Of a stretch of DNA of 64,000 bases, positions 54,136-64,000 are shown in pieces. Position 1 is the stretch's first letter; the number at the start of each line of letters is the position of its first letter. The stretch comes from Acanthosepion pharaonis (lineage: Eukaryota; Mollusca; Cephalopoda; Sepiida; Sepiidae): contig CAHIKZ030004732.1 in NCBI GenBank assembly GCA_903632075.3, positions 1,578,501 to 1,642,500 of the forward strand. The letters are read 5' to 3'. Under the pieces are notes generated by a model that saw only the letters and a list, made by a program, of their open reading frames with translations, ran no database searches and had not been told where the DNA came from. Position numbers and translations under genes: made by a program.

Positions 54136-54544
54136 AATTTCTTTAAAAAAAAAAAAAATGATTGAAATAATCAGTCCTCATATTTCACGATATCACATAC
54201 AAATACGAGAATAGTCGGATTTTGATAGGCGATATAGTGATATTCAGTTTTAAGGTGAAAGAAGCAATCATAAATAATATGACAATTAGCAATTCTACTT
54301 CTATTCACTGAGGATGAAAAATAAACCTGTGTTCTGGTCGATCTAGACCATCTCAAATGTGGCTTCTATTCTCTTATATCGATTATGATGTATACATATA
54401 CCACTGGCTTGTATGTTCAATCGTTATTTGCTTGCACAATTACCTGTGAATTGTCCAGCAGAGTCAACTCAATATATTCGCTTATCATATTATTGACAGT
54501 TTCATCTCCTTCCGTCTGTCATTGTTATTTCCTATTTTGTTTTT
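54136..54544. other. No gene seen
   Basis: No recognisable feature. Confidence 0.45.
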
Positions 54545-55110
54545 TAATTGGTATCACCCCATGTAAAGCAGTAAAAGCCACTAAAGCACATTAACATTAA
54601 CAAAGAGCTGGAAGAAAAGTGTAATCAGAAGGGCAGGAGTTATCGATTGCATTTAGATTTTAGCAGATTAAAGTCGGAAGAGATCCACAAGCGAGAAGTG
54701 CGAGATAATAATTTATGGTTACTTGTCGCCATCTCTAATGTAGATTGATGAGATCTCGTGCCAGTCTAGTCAGTCAATCAGTTATGTGCATGCGTGATAC
54801 ACGCTTAGGCAATCAAGTATCTTTCGATACTTTTGACGAATTTTTTTCCGCAGTAGGTACATTTCTTTCTGAGGTAGACCAGTTGCCATCCAAGAGAACC
54901 CAGTCTGTCCCGTTATTTACCCATAGCTGGAGAGGGGAGAAGAAGATTCATGCCTTTCCCAAGGATATTAGCATGTAAGTGAATGTAATGGATTCGACCG
55001 GATTTCGAACTCGGCTCTCCAATTCCTCAAACCTAACCGCTATCTATTACTCTACCGTGCCTCCTGCCAGTCTAGTACTGTACTTAAATGAAAAAAGGAA
55101 CCAATTACAT
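54545..55110 (-). pseudogene. LINE 3' end, third copy, split by SINE E
   Basis: 54545-54770 and 55065-55110 together match 35465-35755: plus-strand blocks ATCACCCCATGTAAAGCAG, GCCACTAAAGCAC, GATTGCATTTA, GATCCACAAGCGAGAAGTGC and TCTAGTACTGTACTTAAATG. The minus-strand coding remnant is decayed. A SINE E copy sits between duplicated target sequence. Confidence 0.72.
54771..55064 (-). repeat. SINE family E inserted in the LINE, with 12-base duplication
   Basis: TGCCAGTCTAGT is present at 54759-54770 and 55065-55076, exactly bounding this 294-base copy. The uninterrupted LINE at 35465-35755 has a single corresponding site. B box complement GGATTTCGAACTC at 55000-55012. The minus strand is the SINE sense strand. 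Confidence 0.88.
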
Positions 55111-55249
55111 TAAACATCCACTATGGTACCTAGACTTTTTTCATTTAAACCAGTTTAGTACTTTACTTAAATATGGGTTTCCTTGATATTCATTCATTTA
55201 TGTTTTACATTCTTCTTTTACACACCATATTCTTTCGAGATATGAGCAC

Positions 55250-55640
55250 TCATGGCTCTTCATATCTTTTTATCTTTTGTTGCTTTAAGTAGCTTTTGAA
55301 CCATTACCTCCGTTGTTTTGTTCATGTTCACACAAACTCATAATAGGCTACCCAGTGTTTACCCCTTCTTCCCTTGTTTCTATTATGTGTAGGTTCGATT
55401 AACCAGGTTTTCTTTCCTTATTCTGAGCTCTAGAAATTTCTGATCATTTTTCTTCTAGTTCCTATTTTCCTTAAAGCTTTTTCATTGGACATATATTCTG
55501 TCTATAGTATTTTCAGCATTTGTCTGTAGGACAACACTTCTGTGGATTCAATTGAAGATTGGTCAGCAGTTCAACACTATTTACTTCTAACACTTTCTTA
55601 TCTCTTAATACTTTGGTTAGCTTGGAAAGACATCATTTGC
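55250..55640 (-). pseudogene. RTE-type LINE C-terminal fragment (antisense)
   Basis: Blocks CTTTTTATCTTTTGTTGCTT, TTCTAGTTCCTATTTTCCTT, GTCTATAGTATTTTCAGCAT and GTCTGTAGGACAACACTTCT align with 40140-40510 and 45010-45420. Confidence 0.6.
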
Positions 55641-55659
55641 CATTCATCAACACTAACCT

Positions 55660-56005
55660 TTTCATAAGATAACCCTAATGACGGACCTAATCGTAACCCT
55701 AAAACCTATTTTAAGATAACACTTAACCTAACCCTACACCTAACACTAATATTAAACAGATCCATAATCCTAACACAAAATGTAAGCCTAACACAAACCT
55801 TAACCCTAGCCCAACACCCTCAACAAAACCTAACACTAATCCTAACACTAAATCTAAACCTAACCCTAAACCAAACACTAAACCTAACCCTAATGCCAGC
55901 ACTAAACTTGACAGTAACGCTAGACCTAAACCTAAACCGACTACTAACATTAACCTTAACCCTAACACTAAGCCTAACACTCACACTAAGCCTAACGCTA
56001 ACATG
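55660..56005. repeat. Degenerate telomere-like array (CCTAAC/CCCTAA variants)
   Basis: About 55 hexamer-like units of CCTAAC, CCCTAA, CACTAA and variants on the plus strand, equal to TTAGGG-type variants on the minus strand. Few perfect consecutive units remain. The minus-strand open frame of Gly-Leu-Val residues is an artefact of the repeat. Confidence 0.85.
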
Positions 56006-56039
56006 TTATATCTAAACATTTCTGGAAATATGGAAAATC

Positions 56040-59000
56040 TGCCGAATTTTCACATTATTCAATTTTTTAAAAAATTTCAAACAATACATCATTATTGACA
56101 GAACATTTCAACGTTTTCATTCAGAATTCGGGAAATGTGCTGTAATTTCTCATTATTCACCATTTTCATTTGAACAACAAAAATCTCATTCTATTCCAAC
56201 ATTTGTATACATAATTTGTAAAATGTACTGAATTTTCTCATGATTTATATTTCCTCAATTCAAACAAAAGAAATCTTCATTATTCTCATCATACATTGAA
56301 AATTGTCCACAAAATTTGAAAAATGTGGAGTATTTTTTACATTTTTAACATTTTCATTTCGAACAAGAGACATTTCCATTAGTCTCATTATATTTTGACA
56401 TTTTTATTCACAATTTGGAAAATGGGCTGGATTTTCACATTATTCAAATATTTTCATTTCAATCAATAGAAATCATCCTTATTCTTATAATTCGACATAT
56501 TTATTCAGAAATTGGAAAATATTCTGAATGTCAAATGTTTCCATATGAAACAATAGAAATAATCATTGTTCTTATATTTTAAATATTTTATTCAGAATTT
56601 GGAAAATTTGCTATGTATTTTTATTAATAAACATTTTTCAGATGGAACAAGAGAATATGTGATGATTCTAAGAATAAAACTACATTTTTTTCTGTCTTTG
56701 TAAAAATTGTGATGTGTTTTCTTGTTATTCAACATTTTTCATTTGAAGCAATAGAAATCGTCATTATTCTAATTACATTTCTATTCACTTTTTGCAAAAT
56801 ATGACATATTTTCTTATTAGTCACAATTTTTCATATTCTTCATTTTTTATTCTAAGTACATCTCTGCATTTTTATTCAAAATTTGGAAAATAATGTACAT
56901 TTCTACATTGTTACCCAGATTTTAAAAAATATGCAATAATTTCTTATTATTCAGCATTTTTCATTTGCAAATAAAGAAATCTTAATGATTCTATGTATTA
57001 ATCTGTATTTTTATGCAAAATTTGGAAAATACGACATATTATCTCATTCGTTTTCATTTTTTATTAGAAAAAATGGAAATCGTCATTATTCTAATAATAT
57101 TTCTGTATTTTTATTCAGAAATTTGGAAAATATGCAGTATTTTCTCATTCTGCAAAATTTTTCATTAGAAACAAAAGAAATCGTCCTTATTCTATTTCTA
57201 CATTTTTATACAGAATTTTAAAATATGCCATATTTTCTAATTATACAGCATTTATCCTTAAAAACAAAAGAAATTTTCATGATTCTAGATACATTTCAGC
57301 ATTTTGATGCAGAATTTAAAAAATATGCCATATTTCCTTATTCAGAATTTTTCCTTTCAAATAAAAGAAATTTTCGTGATTCTAGATACATTTCTGCATT
57401 TTTATTCAGAATTAGGAAAATAGACAACATTTTCTTACTGTTCAGTATTTATCATTTGAAACAAAAGAAATCTTCATGATTCTAAGTATATTTATGCATT
57501 TTTATTTAGAATATAGGAAATATGCCATATTTTCTTATTATTCAGCCTTTTTTAAACAAATGAAATCTTCATGATTCTACGTACACTTTCGAATTTTTAT
57601 CCAGAATTTAGAAAATATGCCATATTTTTTTTTATTATTCACCATTTTCCATTTGAAACAGAAGAAATTTTCATGATTCTAATTAAATTTCTGCATTTTT
57701 ACTCAGAATTTAGAAAATATTTCATATTTTTTATTATTCAGTATTTTTCATTTGAAACAGAAGAAATTTTCCTGATTCTAAGTACATTTTTTCATTTTTA
57801 CTCAAAAGTTACAAAATATGCAATATTTTCTTATTATTCGGAATAGTTAGAATGAAATAAAAGACATTTCCATGATTCTAAGTATATTTCTCTCTTTTTA
57901 TTTAAAATTAAAAAAATATGCCATATTTTTTATGATTCAGGATTTTTATGTGAAACAAAAGAAGTTTAAGTGAATCTAAGTAAATTTCTCTACTGTTTTA
58001 CAGAATTTAGAAAATATGCTATATTTTTTTTATTATTGAAGATTTTTCATTTCAAACAATGACATTTTCATTATTCTAACTACATTTCTGCATTTTCCTT
58101 TATAATTTTAAAAATATGCAATTTTTTTTATGATTCACAATTTTTCATTTGAAACAAAACAAATTTTCATGATTCTAAGTATATTTCTGCATTTTTCTCA
58201 TGTATTTAGAATATATGCCATATCTTCTTATTCAGCATTTTTCATTGGAAAGAAACTACATTTTCATGATTCTAAGTATATTTCCCCAGTTTTATTGAGA
58301 ATTTAGAAAATATACCACATTTCTTTATTATTCCGCATTTTTCACCTGAAACAAAAGAAATTTTCATAATTCTATGTATATTACTGATTTTTTATTCAGA
58401 ATTTAGTAAATATTTCTTATTATTCAGCATTTTTCATTTGAAACGAGAGAAATTCTCATGATTCTACGTATATTTCTGTATTTTTATTCTGATTTCCTAG
58501 AATTTGCAAAATATGCTGCATTTTTAATGATTCAGCATTTTTCATTTGAAACAAAATAAAATTTTCATGATTTTAGGTATATTTCTGCATTTTTATTACG
58601 AATTTATAAAATATGCCATATTTTCTTTATTACTCAGCATTTTCCATTTCACACATATATATTCAAACACGTATATTTCTTCATTTTTATTCTTAATTTA
58701 TAAAATATGCAATATTTTCTTATCATTCAGCATTTTCCTTTTGAAACAAGAGAAATTTTCATGATTCTAAATATATTTTTGCATTTTTATACAGAATGTT
58801 GAAAATATATGACATTTTCTTATTATTCCGCATTTTTCATTTCAGACAAGAGATATTTTTCATGATTCTAATTATGTTTCTCCATTTTTATTCAGGATTT
58901 ATAAAATATGACATATTTATTATTATTTAGCATTTTTCATTTGAAAGAAAACAAATTGAGAAATTTTCTTATTATGCAGCATTTTTTATTTGAAACATTA

Positions 59001-59310
59001 GATATGTTCATGATTCTAATTTTATTTCTTAATTTTTATTCAGAATTTAGATAATGTACCATATTTTCATCAGTTCGATATACTTATATATATATAATAT
59101 ATATTCAGCAGTTCGATATACTTTTCATGATTCTAAATATATTCCTACATTTTTATTCAGAATTTAGAGAATAAGTCATATTTTCTCATTATTCAGCTTT
59201 TTCATTTGAAACAAAAATTTTCTTCATTCTAAGTATATTTCTGCATTTTTATTCAGAATTTCGGAAATTTGCGATATTTTCTTATTATTCAGCATTTTTC
59301 ATTTGAATTA
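56040..59310. repeat. Satellite of about 98-bp AT-rich monomers (about 33 copies)
   Basis: A recurring order of words: CATTTTTCATTTGAAACAA, AGAAATTTTCATGATTCTAA, GTATATTTCTGCATTTTTAT, TCAGAATTTAGAAAATATGC, CATATTTTCTTATTATTCAG. GATTCTA words recur at 57281, 57378, 57478, 57573 and 57675, so the period is about 95-102. The left third is more diverged than the centre. Short open frames are translations of the repeat. Confidence 0.93.
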
Positions 59311-60624
59311 ATCTAACTCACCTGGTTGGAATGCGAAATATTACCTTAGCGAGTGATAGTGACTCAGAGAAGGGTATGATAGTAGACCCACCGCCCGATA
59401 TAATCGATAGGTTTCAGAGGATGCGTGAAAACCCTGAAGAAAAATGCGCTGTGCCTCCGAGCAGTGATACAGAGGGAGTAAGATTAAAAGGAAAAAAAAT
59501 ATCGATGTAATTAGTAATGTCCGAAGCGTTGAGATAACAATAACAAATATAGGGACACTAGTCTGCATGCGTTGACTGTCTTCATATGATGCCCCCCACC
59601 CACAGTAGATTTAGCACAGATACCAGAGTGGGATGAAAACTTCATACCCTAACTATGAAGTTGTGATGCTAGAACTATGGAATCTTGCATGCATTAATTC
59701 TTCTTATTAATAACCCTTCATAAACGAAAAGCACAAGCAAAAATCACAGTGAATTAGTTTTATGTACATTTATATACAGTAGAATAATGTCGTTACTTAT
59801 CTTTGGTAGACACGGGTCATTTAGTTGTTTCTACTTCTTCATTAACACCAACGTCCAAGCTGTGACAAAGACTTTGGTTGAAATATACATGTGGGACAAG
59901 AATATGTATATAAACATTTGAATGCCCCTTCCAAATAATTAAAAATAAAGGTTTGAATTTGAACCCTTTCTGTTGACTTTAACAACCTCAATTATCTAAC
60001 CTCTATATACACACTATGGACGTGTAGCGACAAGAAGAGCAGTATTAGTCTGTCATGAAGTGATGGTAACATGCGACTTGAATCTTACTCTGAACCAGTC
60101 TGTAGTTTGCAAGCGGGCGCCTCTCATCCAATACGTGAACCTTACATTCTCCGGCTACAATATGTGAGAGTCTGTCCGAGACTGTAAAAGTCGGATATCA
60201 GTCAGGAATATCCTAATCCAAGTGAAAGCAGCATTGCACCCACGTCCCTTCCAAGAGTAAACTCTTCTCGTGACTAAATACAAACTAGAAAATTACGGCA
60301 TGTATTTATTTATGTAAAAATGATTTCTGCACAGTGATTGTTTTAGATGTAAGGCTCGTTTAAGAGATGTACTCATGCAATGGTATAGTTTAGTTTTTGT
60401 ACCCCACAAGACAGAAGAAGAAGATGACTTACCCCGTGTGACAAAGCAAGAACGTATATGCCTGGCGCGCAAAATAAGTGAAGGAAAGGAAAAAGAAATA
60501 TGGCCGCCCTAACACCTTAATTTAAGAAAGACGCTCGTGAACGTGGTACTGCGTATACGGAAAGGCTTTGTTAGTTGGGAAAGTGATTACTTGGGTCAGT
60601 TTCACACAAACTATTTCGGCGAAA
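59311..60624. other. No gene seen; mariner-like end and presumed leader of Gypsy element 3
   Basis: 59635-59715 (AAACTTCATA ... GGAATCTTGCATGCATTAAT ... CTTCTTATTAATAA) matches the 5' part of the mariner at 38450-38530. About 60000-60624 is less AT-rich and probably holds the 5' LTR and leader of element 3. Its partner LTR is outside the window, so I cannot set boundaries. Confidence 0.5.
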
Positions 60625-61345
60625 ATGATGGAAGGGAAGTTTGACCTCAAACTCATCTCCGAGTGCGTTTGGTTCATCTGTGGTCGAATGGATTGAGAAG
60701 GTTGAGTTGGTCTGTAAGATGTGCCAGGTCAAACATCCAGAACACGTAGTCCCCTTAAGGTTAATGGGTGGTACATTTTCTGTTTACTGGCAGCTGAGAG
60801 AAGAAGAAAAGGAGGATTTCAACCAAATAAAATCCGTACTGTACACAGATTTTGCTACGGATGTTTTTTGGCTTATGGGCAATTTGCTGAGCGACGGCTT
60901 CGTCCTGGAGAATCGGTTGATATCTACCTGGCGGAGTTACGAAAACTTTCCGTTCTGTTCGGCGGAATGAGCGACCATGGCCTGTCATGTGGGTTAGTGC
61001 GATGATTACCAAACCGGGTTAAACAGCTCCTTCACGCTTCGACTCGGTTATACGAATTGTCTATCGGCCAGTTTTTGGTTCGAGTGCGAGCAATCATGAA
61101 AGACGAAGTAATGAAGGAGGGTCTATCAGTTGCGGCCGTACGAACAACACGGGATGAGGCAAGGAAGCTTTTTACCGGGGATCCATGTGGCTCCATAACA
61201 TGCAACGGTCCCAATCATTTTAACAAATGACAACAAAGAACCGCACACCGAAAGGAGGACACTCCGGATACAATGTTAGAAGTGCAACGCGTTAGGCCGC
61301 GTAATCCGCATTTGTTCGGGAAACGAGCCTGGGGAATAGTCCTCA
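60625..61345 (+). pseudogene. gag: gag remnant of Gypsy element 3
   Basis: The likely start is one of two adjacent ATGs at 60625 and 60628 (MMEGKFDLKLIS), after which a frameshift leads to VVEWIEKVELVCKMCQVKH. Next come LRLMGGTFSVYWQL, then after a shift near 60860 FAERRLRPGESVDIYLAELR and LLHASTRLYELSIGQFL. A nucleocapsid zinc knuckle around 61272-61320 reads C, stop, KCNALGRVIRIC: the CX2CX4HX4C spacing is kept but the His is Arg and a stop lies inside. Inactive. Confidence 0.8.
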
Positions 61346-61374
61346 GAGCCAGTCTACTCCCCTAGCCTCCTATA

Positions 61375-61668
61375 AAGGAGGCACTACCCACAATTGCCGT
61401 ACGCATCAATGGAATCAGGAGTTTAGTGTTGCTAGACACAGGCTGTTCACGGTTGCTTGGGAACAGACCGCTTTGTCGCTCTTGGAAGAGAAAAGAAGTG
61501 GACATGCTCAATTGTTGGTGAAAGGACCCTTAGGTGCTCTGAGGTAGGACTTGTTCAACTTGACGTGAGCAACAGGCGTTCTATCGATGTTGAGGTTCTG
61601 ATTTTAAACGGAAAATTGCTGGGTTTTGTCCTGCTGCTTGGATTTGACATCATCAAGAAGTTGGGATG
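61375..61668 (+). pseudogene. Protease remnant of Gypsy element 3
   Basis: LPTIAVRINGIRSLVLLDTG carries the catalytic DTG (about 61435). After a frameshift the reading runs through VGLVQLDVSNRRSIDVEVLI to LLLGFDIIKKLG, the usual C-terminal helix of a retroviral-type aspartic protease. A stop follows at 61667. Confidence 0.8.
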
Positions 61669-61689
61669 AGTATGTGTGCCCAGTGATGT

Positions 61690-62400
61690 AACTGTGGACT
61701 TTCCTCGACCGACCCTTGAGCGCAGCCATCACCATCAACAAGCCTGACTTCCATGCAGAATATGACCAGAACAGGAAGATCTGGGTTGTATCTTGAAAGT
61801 GGTCTGGTGAACAGACGCCACTTGCGTTGAAGAACCGGGCAGCTGAGTATCCGGTACCAAAGACGCACATGGAGGAATATACTCGTGAGCGACAAACCTG
61901 GATGGCTACTTCCATATCCCGAGGAATAACTTGTAGGCCTGATCCCTCTAATGGCTGTGCTGCAGGAAAACAAACAGAAGGTCTGCTCGGTCATGGATTA
62001 TCGGGAGCTCAATCAATATGATGATGCGCTGTGTGCTGATGCAGATCTTTGCGCGCAAAAATTGAGGGAGTGGCGACAGGAAGGATCCGATATCGCCGTG
62101 CTAGATTTGCGCAGTGCATATTTGCAGATCCATTTTGACAAATCTTTATGGCCCTTTCAAACTGAAGATAAATGGGCAAAGATATTGCCTCACCTGTTTG
62201 GGTTTGGGGCTCAACGTAGCACCGCTAATTATGCGATCAATTGTAAATGCCGTGGTCGCACAGGACGAAACCATTCAGAGGAACACGTCCTCGTACATCG
62301 ATGACATATTTGTCAATGAGAGTGTATGCGCTGCGGTAATTTGGACTGACAAGTAAGAATCCAGAGCGTTTAGAGAGTGGCACCCACGTGCTAGGATTGC
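61690..62400 (+). pseudogene. Reverse transcriptase remnant of Gypsy element 3
   Basis: Connection segment LALKNRAAEYPVPKTHMEEY, then after frameshifts LIPLMAVLQENKQKVCSVMD and YRELNQYDDA. The first catalytic Asp is in AVLDLRSAYLQI (about 62100). Then GQRYCLTCLGLGLNVAPLIM and SSYIDDIFVNE carry the catalytic Asp pair (about 62298-62312). At least three frames are needed, so it is a pseudogene. Confidence 0.88.
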
Positions 62401-63000
62401 GTGTCTGTGGGGGGTGCGGTAAATTGCAATGGAGTCGCGGGTGTGACCTCCCACTGATGCCTAAACGTGCTCACCCATCGGAGCATCTTTTTCCTGTGTG
62501 GGAAGTTGACTGGACATTTTCCAGTACGTGGCGCGTCAACTCTGTGACGACTGGCTGGGACGATGAGGTGCAAGACCCACCCCTGGCTCGGATGCTGATG
62601 GACATCGTTACCACATTGGCACAGAAGGATCCGGTACAGGATGACTGGTGCGTTGATGAGACGAAGTCACCGTTTGGGTTGACGCAAGCTCCTTGGCCAC
62701 TGGCGTCGTTGTGGAAAGCAGCGAATCCCTGGTTGCAGATGCCTGTTGGCTGCGATCAGAATGCGAAAACAAACATATCAATCTGGCAGAGCTTGCGATC
62801 TTGAGAGGCATCAACATAGCACTGCAATGGAGAGCGACTGTGGTTCACCTGAAGACCGACACAACGTGTGTGCATCGATGGGTTTCTGATATGTTGTCTG
62901 GAAAGTCTCGAGTGCCCACGAAGTCGGTGAGAGAAACATTAATAAAACGTCGGCTCAGCACAATCAAGGAACTTGTGGAGGAATAGAAATTGGCTATTGA
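62401..63000 (+). pseudogene. RNase H remnant of Gypsy element 3
   Basis: After RT, WDDEVQDPPLARMLMDIV leads to VWVDASSLATGVVVES (first Asp), NKHINLAELAILRGINIAL (Glu) and HLKTDTTCVHRW (Asp). All three usual acidic positions are visible, but a frameshift near 62680 separates them from the upstream frame. Confidence 0.82.
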
Positions 63001-63079
63001 CATAGAGCTCGTCATGCAAACCGAGCCAATCAGCTCAACAGAGTACCTCAACAATGGTTGGGTGCGGTTTATTAAAAAA

Positions 63080-64000
63080 CGTAACCAGTATGCGCCGCGT
63101 CTATAGAAGAGCAGGAATCCACCCACATTCAAGCCATCCATCTACGTAGTGGGCATCCAGGTGTAAAGCGCACCTTGTATTTTGAAAGACGGATCAGCCT
63201 TGAGGTTTCAAAGGCAGCTCCTCAGGTGGTAGTTGGAGAATGCGAAGTGCGCCAATCCATAGACCCTGTGTCAGTGCATTGGAACGCTGGAAGGTTGGAT
63301 GTGCGCGAGAATTGGAGCAGGGTGGAGATGAACATAATACATTGTGAAGGCCGGCATTACCTGACTCTGATAAACTGTGATCCTAGTCGGTTTTCCATCT
63401 GGCTACCGTTACCACATCAGGACGCTGCCAGCATCATCTGACAGATAGAGTCGCTATTCTGCGAGAGAGGGCCGCTCACCAAGCTGCTCATCAACAATGA
63501 TGCAGCATTGTGTAGGGAGAATTTACAGAGACTGAGGCATCCGACTTCCGGTGTACCTATCAACAATCAGAGAATGACATCGTGGAGAGATACCATCGCA
63601 CCATCAAGCGTATTGCTGCTCGGTCGGGATGTTCCATTATGGAGGCGTTATATTGGTATAACGTGACGCCAAAAGACGACGCAAAAGCTTTGTCGGCACC
63701 AGCTAACTCCATATATAACTATCAATCCCGCATAAAGGGTATCGATATTATACCACCACATGAAGACACAGATCCCGGAATCTACATAGTGGGAGATGCG
63801 GAATTGGTAAAGACGCCACATGGTCGATGTTCGACGCAATTCAAAAAAGGAACAATGACAGAGGTCCATATTCCACATTCAGTTCTCATCATATCAGAGA
63901 CGACGCCAGTGATAAGTCGTCCGAGTGTGACTCAAATTCGCCGCTGTTTTTCAGAGCATGCCAAGACTATTCATCTACGTAACCAGAGAAAACCGATTCT
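63080..64000 (+). pseudogene. Integrase remnant of Gypsy element 3 (continues past window)
   Basis: The zinc-finger part has HLRSGHPGVKRTLYF, but the expected second Cys of CxxC reads Arg in ECEVRQSID. The core has VEMNIIHCEGRHYLTLIN and KLLINNDAALC, where two catalytic Asp positions now appear as Asn. The third acidic site survives in NDIVERYHRTIKRI. The C-terminal TPHGRCSTQFKKGTMTEV region follows. A stop lies at 63439-63441 and the reading shifts frame several times. Dead. Confidence 0.85.

Larger units (their letters stand above)
60625..64000 (+). mobile_element. Gypsy-type LTR retrotransposon 3, decayed, runs off the window
   Basis: Gag, zinc knuckle, protease, RT, RNase H and integrase follow in Gypsy order on the plus strand, in many frame-shifted pieces. 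The protein family differs from elements 1 and 2 (RT motif YIDDIFV against YLDD; RNase H VWVDASS). No LTR pair is visible within the window. GC content is visibly higher than in the flank. Confidence 0.9.

Noticed and set aside
55723..55980. Gly-Leu-Val-rich minus-strand open frame
   Set aside because: Translation of the telomere-like hexamer array; no independent evidence of coding.
56985..58764. Series of Phe/Ile/Tyr-rich plus-strand open frames
   Set aside because: They are frames through the 98-bp satellite, with the same phrases recurring every monomer.
61604..61994. Minus-strand open frames of about 100 codons
   Set aside because: Shadows of the protease and RT region of Gypsy element 3 on the other strand.

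Overview
The window looks like non-coding, repeat-packed DNA from a mollusc, most probably a cephalopod such as an octopus. This is an inference from AT-rich sequence with very many long TA and CA/GT tracts, a crowd of tRNA-derived SINEs, RTE-type LINE tails, and Gypsy elements whose Gag and Pol resemble those common in marine invertebrates. I find no convincing host protein-coding exon on either strand. Almost everything interpretable is a transposable element, a satellite or minisatellite, or a microsatellite.

Layout. 1-9 kb: a 5S rRNA-like sequence directly followed by a tRNA-type SINE head, a LINE 3' end, a SINE whose tail resembles that LINE's tail, a tRNA-like composite element with inverted repeats, and a 28-bp minisatellite. 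9.2-12.7 kb: Gypsy element 1 (minus strand), bounded by two LTRs and internally deleted. 13-17 kb: LINE fragments and a 40-bp minisatellite. 17.4-21.8 kb: Gypsy element 2 (plus strand), inserted into a 21-bp minisatellite. 22-27.4 kb: nested Penelope-like, RTE and SINE fragments. 27.7-28.3 kb: a roughly 31-bp minisatellite. 30-38 kb: a foldback element, SINEs, LINE tails and a long purine-rich tract. 38.4-39.1 kb: a decayed mariner. 42.8-43.3 kb: a tRNA-SINE carrying a complete hammerhead ribozyme fold, then a near-perfect foldback. 45-48.9 kb: RTE tails, a 27-bp minisatellite, more SINEs and a second hammerhead-like motif. 50.3-51.7 kb: a second tRNA-like composite element. 53.8-55.6 kb: SINEs nested in a LINE, and an RTE tail. 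55.66-59.3 kb: a degenerate telomere-like array joined to about 33 copies of a 98-bp AT-rich satellite. 60.6-64 kb: Gypsy element 3, which runs off the window.

How the parts relate. The three Gypsy elements encode Gag, protease, reverse transcriptase, RNase H and integrase domains, but all are broken. Elements 1 and 2 share protein family and both carry a reiterated leader containing the presumed primer-binding site. The SINEs lack proteins and must have been mobilised by LINE machinery; one SINE family shares a tail-like motif with a LINE whose 3' ends lie in the same window. Several insertions are nested with visible target-site duplications, which gives a relative order of events.
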